A stretch of 64,000 nucleotides of DNA. It comes from Nevskia sp. GTDB lineage: Bacteria; Pseudomonadota; Gammaproteobacteria; Nevskiales; Nevskiaceae. A program made the translations under genes and the position numbers. Below, one piece after another: positions 61,162-64,000 of the stretch (positions within the stretch are counted from its first letter, which is position 1; each line of letters opens with the position of its first letter). The stretch spans positions 62,001-126,000 of the forward strand of contig JALNYU010000006.1 of the NCBI GenBank assembly GCA_023229645.1, in the 5' to 3' direction. The notes beneath the pieces were generated by a model. It saw only the letters and a program-made list of their open reading frames with translations, had not been told where the DNA came from and did no database searches.

Positions 61162-62649
61162 TTATGTTACAGCCCCATGCGACACTACTGACGCATTCCG
61201 ATCCGGTAAGGCATTGGGAAGACAGGTCGAAATCCGTGTTCCTTGCCCTGCAACGGTGTCGACGATGAGCCGCGTTCCGAGTATTTCGGCACGTTCTGCC
61301 ATCCCGATCAGACCCAGTCGCACACGTCCATCGTTTATAACGCCAACAACTGCCGCTGGCGCACTGCGCAACATCCCTCGACCATCGTCAGAAATCTGTA
61401 AACAGATATTTCCATTAGCGTTTCTGGAGAGAATTAGACTAATCGTGTCGGCGCCAGAATGACGCACCGCATTTGTTAGTGCCTCTTGCGCAATTCGATA
61501 TAAATGGATTTGAGTCAGTGAATTGCCCTCGATATGTTCGACCTCGATTCGCGCTTTGAAGCAGATCTGCGGGCATCGGCTTGACCAGTCAGCGATCAAA
61601 CTTTGCAGCGCCGAGCCAAGGCCAAACTCATCAAGACCGGCCGGCCTGAGCCGTGCCAACAAACCGTGCAAGCTGTCGTATAGCGCCGTAATTCCGGCGC
61701 GGATGCCAAGAATTCGTTGTTTTAGCTCTGGATTTCCTGATAACCCGTATTGCTGCAAAAGAGCGGCTTCGGTATCCATCGCCGCCAGGTTTTGGCCGAT
61801 CTCGTCGTGCAGATCGCGGGCAATTAATCGGCGCTCGCGCTCTTGCACCTCCAAACTCTGGCGCAATAAGCGGCGATTGTCGGATTGGGCCTGCGCGAGA
61901 TTCGCCCCTAATTCAGCAACACCGTCAACAATCATCTGCAATTCAGGCGTGGTCGCACGCGGTAGCCCGGGTGCGGGCTCGCCGCGACCAATGCGCACCA
62001 ACGCCTCTCGTATTAATTCAATCGGCCGTAATGCGCGCCAAACAGTTACTACAACAATCGTGTTGGTGAGAAACCCAATGACCAGCAATAGCAGCAGCAA
62101 CGGGCGCACCTCCTGCCATGCTTCCAATATTTCCTCGGCAGGATCGGAGTGAATCACGATCGGCACCATGCTGCCATTGGCGTCCATCAATATCCGCCGT
62201 AACTCCCTCGGCGCAACAGTTACCCGGGCCGAGAACCATTGAGGCACTGCATCATCGATCGACCCCGGGCAATACTGGGCGTTGCTATTAAGCGGTTCGG
62301 ATTCGAGCACAACGCATAAATGACGCGTGTGATCAAGCACATGGAGGAGTCCGGACATGCTTGGCACCGCATTTTCGGCACCACCACCTTGGTTTAAGCG
62401 TCGCTCATCGATCAGTTCAGAGGCGAGCCACATCACGGAGTCAATCTCGTGCTGTACCGCGCGTCGGGAGTTGTTCAGCACTGCGAACAGGGCGACGACC
62501 AATACCACGCCGAGCACGATGCCGATAAATACCGACAATCGTGTCTTTAGATCGACACGTGTACCGGCCCGGCGCAGCCAGCGCCCTTTCCGACACAAAA
62601 ACCGCCATAAAGTTGGGGCAATGCCTAGCGCCGCCGCCGTTTCAGACAC
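61162..62649 (-). CDS. Sensor histidine kinase, MoxY-like (HisKA_3)
   Basis: Inner-membrane kinase of 495 residues with TM helices at about 38-58 and 184-204, a periplasmic domain between them like the LapD/MoxY N-terminal domain, a HAMP-like linker, phospho-acceptor His281 (ARDLHDEIGQNL) and a C-terminal ATPase domain (DDGRGM). MoxY in Paracoccus helps control methanol dehydrogenase genes. GTG start overlaps the regulator gene stop by 8 nt. Its closeness to alcohol oxidation genes suggests it senses methanol or a product; signal unknown. Confidence 0.82.
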   Translation of the reverse strand: MSETAAALGIAPTLWRFLCRKGRWLRRAGTRVDLKTRLSVFIGIVLGVVLVVALFAVLNNSRRAVQHEIDSVMWLASELIDERRLNQGGGAENAVPSMSGLLHVLDHTRHLCVVLESEPLNSNAQYCPGSIDDAVPQWFSARVTVAPRELRRILMDANGSMVPIVIHSDPAEEILEAWQEVRPLLLLLLVIGFLTNTIVVVTVWRALRPIELIREALVRIGRGEPAPGLPRATTPELQMIVDGVAELGANLAQAQSDNRRLLRQSLEVQERERRLIARDLHDEIGQNLAAMDTEAALLQQYGLSGNPELKQRILGIRAGITALYDSLHGLLARLRPAGLDEFGLGSALQSLIADWSSRCPQICFKARIEVEHIEGNSLTQIHLYRIAQEALTNAVRHSGADTISLILSRNANGNICLQISDDGRGMLRSAPAAVVGVINDGRVRLGLIGMAERAEILGTRLIVDTVAGQGTRISTCLPNALPDRNASVVSHGAVT

Positions 62650-63268
62650 GAACTACGCCCACTGTGATCGCCAGGCGCGCCAATTCTGCCGCGGAGCGGA
62701 GTCCTAGCTTATTGCGAATCTGCGAATAATGATTGGAGACTGTTTTGCCGCTGATACAAAGGCCGTCGGCGATTTCCCGCACTGACCGTCCTTCAGCAAT
62801 CTGCCGAAAAATCTCAAACTCACGTTGCGATAACGTCCGCAAACCGTCGCCCGACTGCTGACCGATCTGCCGATAGTGCGCGACATCGGCTGAAAGAAAC
62901 TCGCGGCCATGTGCAACTGCGTCGACTGCGGCAATTAACGTATCTGGCGCAGAGCGTTTGCTGACATAACCGAGGGCGCCGGCGGCGAACGCTCGCTCAA
63001 CGAAGACTGGCTCTTCATGAACGCTGAACGCCAATGCGCGCAAATTGGGGCTACGCACCCGCAATCGGCGGAGCAACTCAATTCCGCCAACGCCGGGCAA
63101 GGATAAGTCGGTAATCACGACATCCGGCTGGCATTCAAGAAACCGCCGGTAGCCCGCCGCTGCCGATGCAGCCTCGGCCACTACGGTGTATGCCGGTGCG
63201 CATTCCAACAGGCGCCGGTACCCCGCGCGAACCACTGCGTGGTCGTCGATCAGCAGAATTCTGGTCAT
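62642..63268 (-). CDS. NarL/LuxR-type response regulator, MoxX-like
   Basis: A 208-residue regulator with receiver domain (Asp9/Asp10 pocket, phospho-acceptor Asp54 in VITDLSLPG) and C-terminal LuxR helix-turn-helix (LSQREFEIFRQIAEGRSVREIADGL region, about 137-200). It overlaps the kinase gene and is transcribed ahead of it. By analogy with MoxX/MxaB it may control alcohol oxidation genes of this window. The ATG at 63268 begins the receiver domain; the frame is open to 63301. Confidence 0.88.
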   Translation of the reverse strand: MTRILLIDDHAVVRAGYRRLLECAPAYTVVAEAASAAAGYRRFLECQPDVVITDLSLPGVGGIELLRRLRVRSPNLRALAFSVHEEPVFVERAFAAGALGYVSKRSAPDTLIAAVDAVAHGREFLSADVAHYRQIGQQSGDGLRTLSQREFEIFRQIAEGRSVREIADGLCISGKTVSNHYSQIRNKLGLRSAAELARLAITVGVVRV

Positions 63269-63305
63269 GCTTTTATCCGTTGTTAGATTTCTCCCGCACA
63301 AATGA

Positions 63306-63339
63306 TGCAGGCCCGGACGAGTCCTCGTCCAGGCCTGCA
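63306..63339 (-). terminator. Hairpin after the aldehyde dehydrogenase gene
   Basis: A 15-bp stem with one mismatch (63306-63320 with 63325-63339) and 4-nt loop lies 25 bp after the aldehyde dehydrogenase stop. No T run follows on the minus strand, but the stem is very stable. Confidence 0.55.
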
Positions 63340-63364
63340 GTAACCGCTTAAAACTTAAAATCGA

Positions 63365-64000
63365 TTAGAGGCTAATGCAAACCGTCTTTGACTCTAAGTA
63401 GTTATTCAACACCAAGCTGCCCATTTCACGGCCCCAGCCCGACTGCTTGAAGCCACCGAACGGCAGCGAAGCGTCGAAGATGTTGTAGCAGTTGACCCAG
63501 ACCGTGCCAGCCTGCAAACGCGCTGCAAGACGATGAACCTTGCTGATGTCCTGCGACCAGATGCCCGAAGCGAGGCCAAATACGGAATCATTGGCGCGCC
63601 GAATGAGATCGTCGTCCAGATCTTTAAACTTGGTTGCAACGACAACCGGCCCGAAGATTTCTTCCTGCACAACCTTCATGTGGTCTTCAGTGTTGACCAT
63701 CAAAGTCGGTTCAACGAAGTAGCCCTCGTTACCCCAACGTGAGCCGCCGCTGGCAGCAGATGCACCCTGCGATTTACCGGACTCGATGAAGCCAGTAACG
63801 CGCTCAAGCTGAATCTGCGAGACCAACGGTCCCAACTGCGTGGTCGGATCGAGGCCCGGGCCCACTTTCAGATTCTTCGCGTACTTGGCAATGCCTTCAA
63901 CGACTTGGTCATAGACCTTTTCCTGAATATACAGGCGCGATCCAGCCGCACAGCACTGGCCTTGGTTGAAGAAAATACCGTTGGCGGCCCCCGGAATTGC
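63365..64000 (-). CDS. NAD-dependent aldehyde dehydrogenase, 5' end outside window
   Basis: The last 211 residues of an aldehyde dehydrogenase; the frame stays open to the window edge, so the N-terminal half is missing here. The catalytic Cys is in GQCCAAGSRLY, and the family motifs EEIFGPVV and LPFGGFKQSGWGREMG are present. It belongs to the broad aliphatic/betaine-type group. It may oxidise aldehydes made by the PedH/ExaF-like enzyme, a role suggested by nearness only. Confidence 0.92.
   Translation of the reverse strand, partial: AIPGAANGIFFNQGQCCAAGSRLYIQEKVYDQVVEGIAKYAKNLKVGPGLDPTTQLGPLVSQIQLERVTGFIESGKSQGASAASGGSRWGNEGYFVEPTLMVNTEDHMKVVQEEIFGPVVVATKFKDLDDDLIRRANDSVFGLASGIWSQDISKVHRLAARLQAGTVWVNCYNIFDASLPFGGFKQSGWGREMGSLVLNNYLESKTVCISL

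Noticed and set aside
1..64000. Search by eye for tRNA, rRNA, CRISPR arrays, prophage genes, transposases and pqqA
   Set aside because: None could be supported.

Overview
The window reads as chromosome of a Gram-negative proteobacterium, probably a gammaproteobacterium: it has DsbC, XerD, ZapE, a giant NAD-glutamate dehydrogenase, outer-membrane porins and Tat/Sec exported cytochromes. The physiology shown is that of an autotrophic methylotroph. It carries two lanthanide-type quinoprotein alcohol dehydrogenases, the glutathione pathway for formaldehyde and a complete Calvin-Benson-Bassham (CBB) operon with form I red-type RuBisCO. No mxaFI-type methanol dehydrogenase, PQQ synthesis gene, tRNA, rRNA or CRISPR was seen.

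Positions 1-26200 are housekeeping and accessory genes: PhoX-like secreted protein, DsbC, K+/H+ antiporter, nucleoside transporter, an S24/S26-like small protein, a His/Asp/Arg-rich exported protein, XerD, ZapE, NAD-GDH, OsmC, a lipocalin-like protein, CinA/PncC with an amino-acid dehydrogenase, a transglutaminase/DUF2126 protein, a flavin monooxygenase, a lipoprotein and a thiolase. Next to xerD lie two ~95-bp inverted-repeat elements of one family. A third copy, 92/95 identical to one of them, lies 33 kb away.

Positions 26244-41430 (mostly + strand) are a methanol/formaldehyde module. The order is xoxF, a XoxJ-like binding protein, a trypsin-like protease with TPRs, an unknown exported protein, a sigma-54 activator, gfa-frmA-fghA, a cytochrome c, a small Cys protein and a 'quinoprotein relay' set (metallo-beta-lactamase-fold hydrolase, SoxYZ-like carrier, and a second MBL-fold protein that has lost its metal ligands). 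A textbook sigma-54 promoter stands before xoxF.

Positions 42436-52431 are cbbR divergent from cbbL-cbbS-cbbX-fbp-prk-tkt-gph-fba, closed by a strong terminator. A flavocytochrome c-like pair follows (52475-54072).

Positions 54220-59270 (- strand) are a second alcohol-oxidation operon: PedH/ExaF-like quinoprotein, cytochrome c-550, binding protein, SoxYZ-like carrier, MBL hydrolase. A porin, a MoxYX-like two-component system and the C-terminal part of an aldehyde dehydrogenase complete the window. Together the genes would oxidise methanol and other alcohols in the periplasm, pass electrons to cytochromes c, oxidise formaldehyde through glutathione to formate, and fix the resulting CO2 by the CBB cycle.
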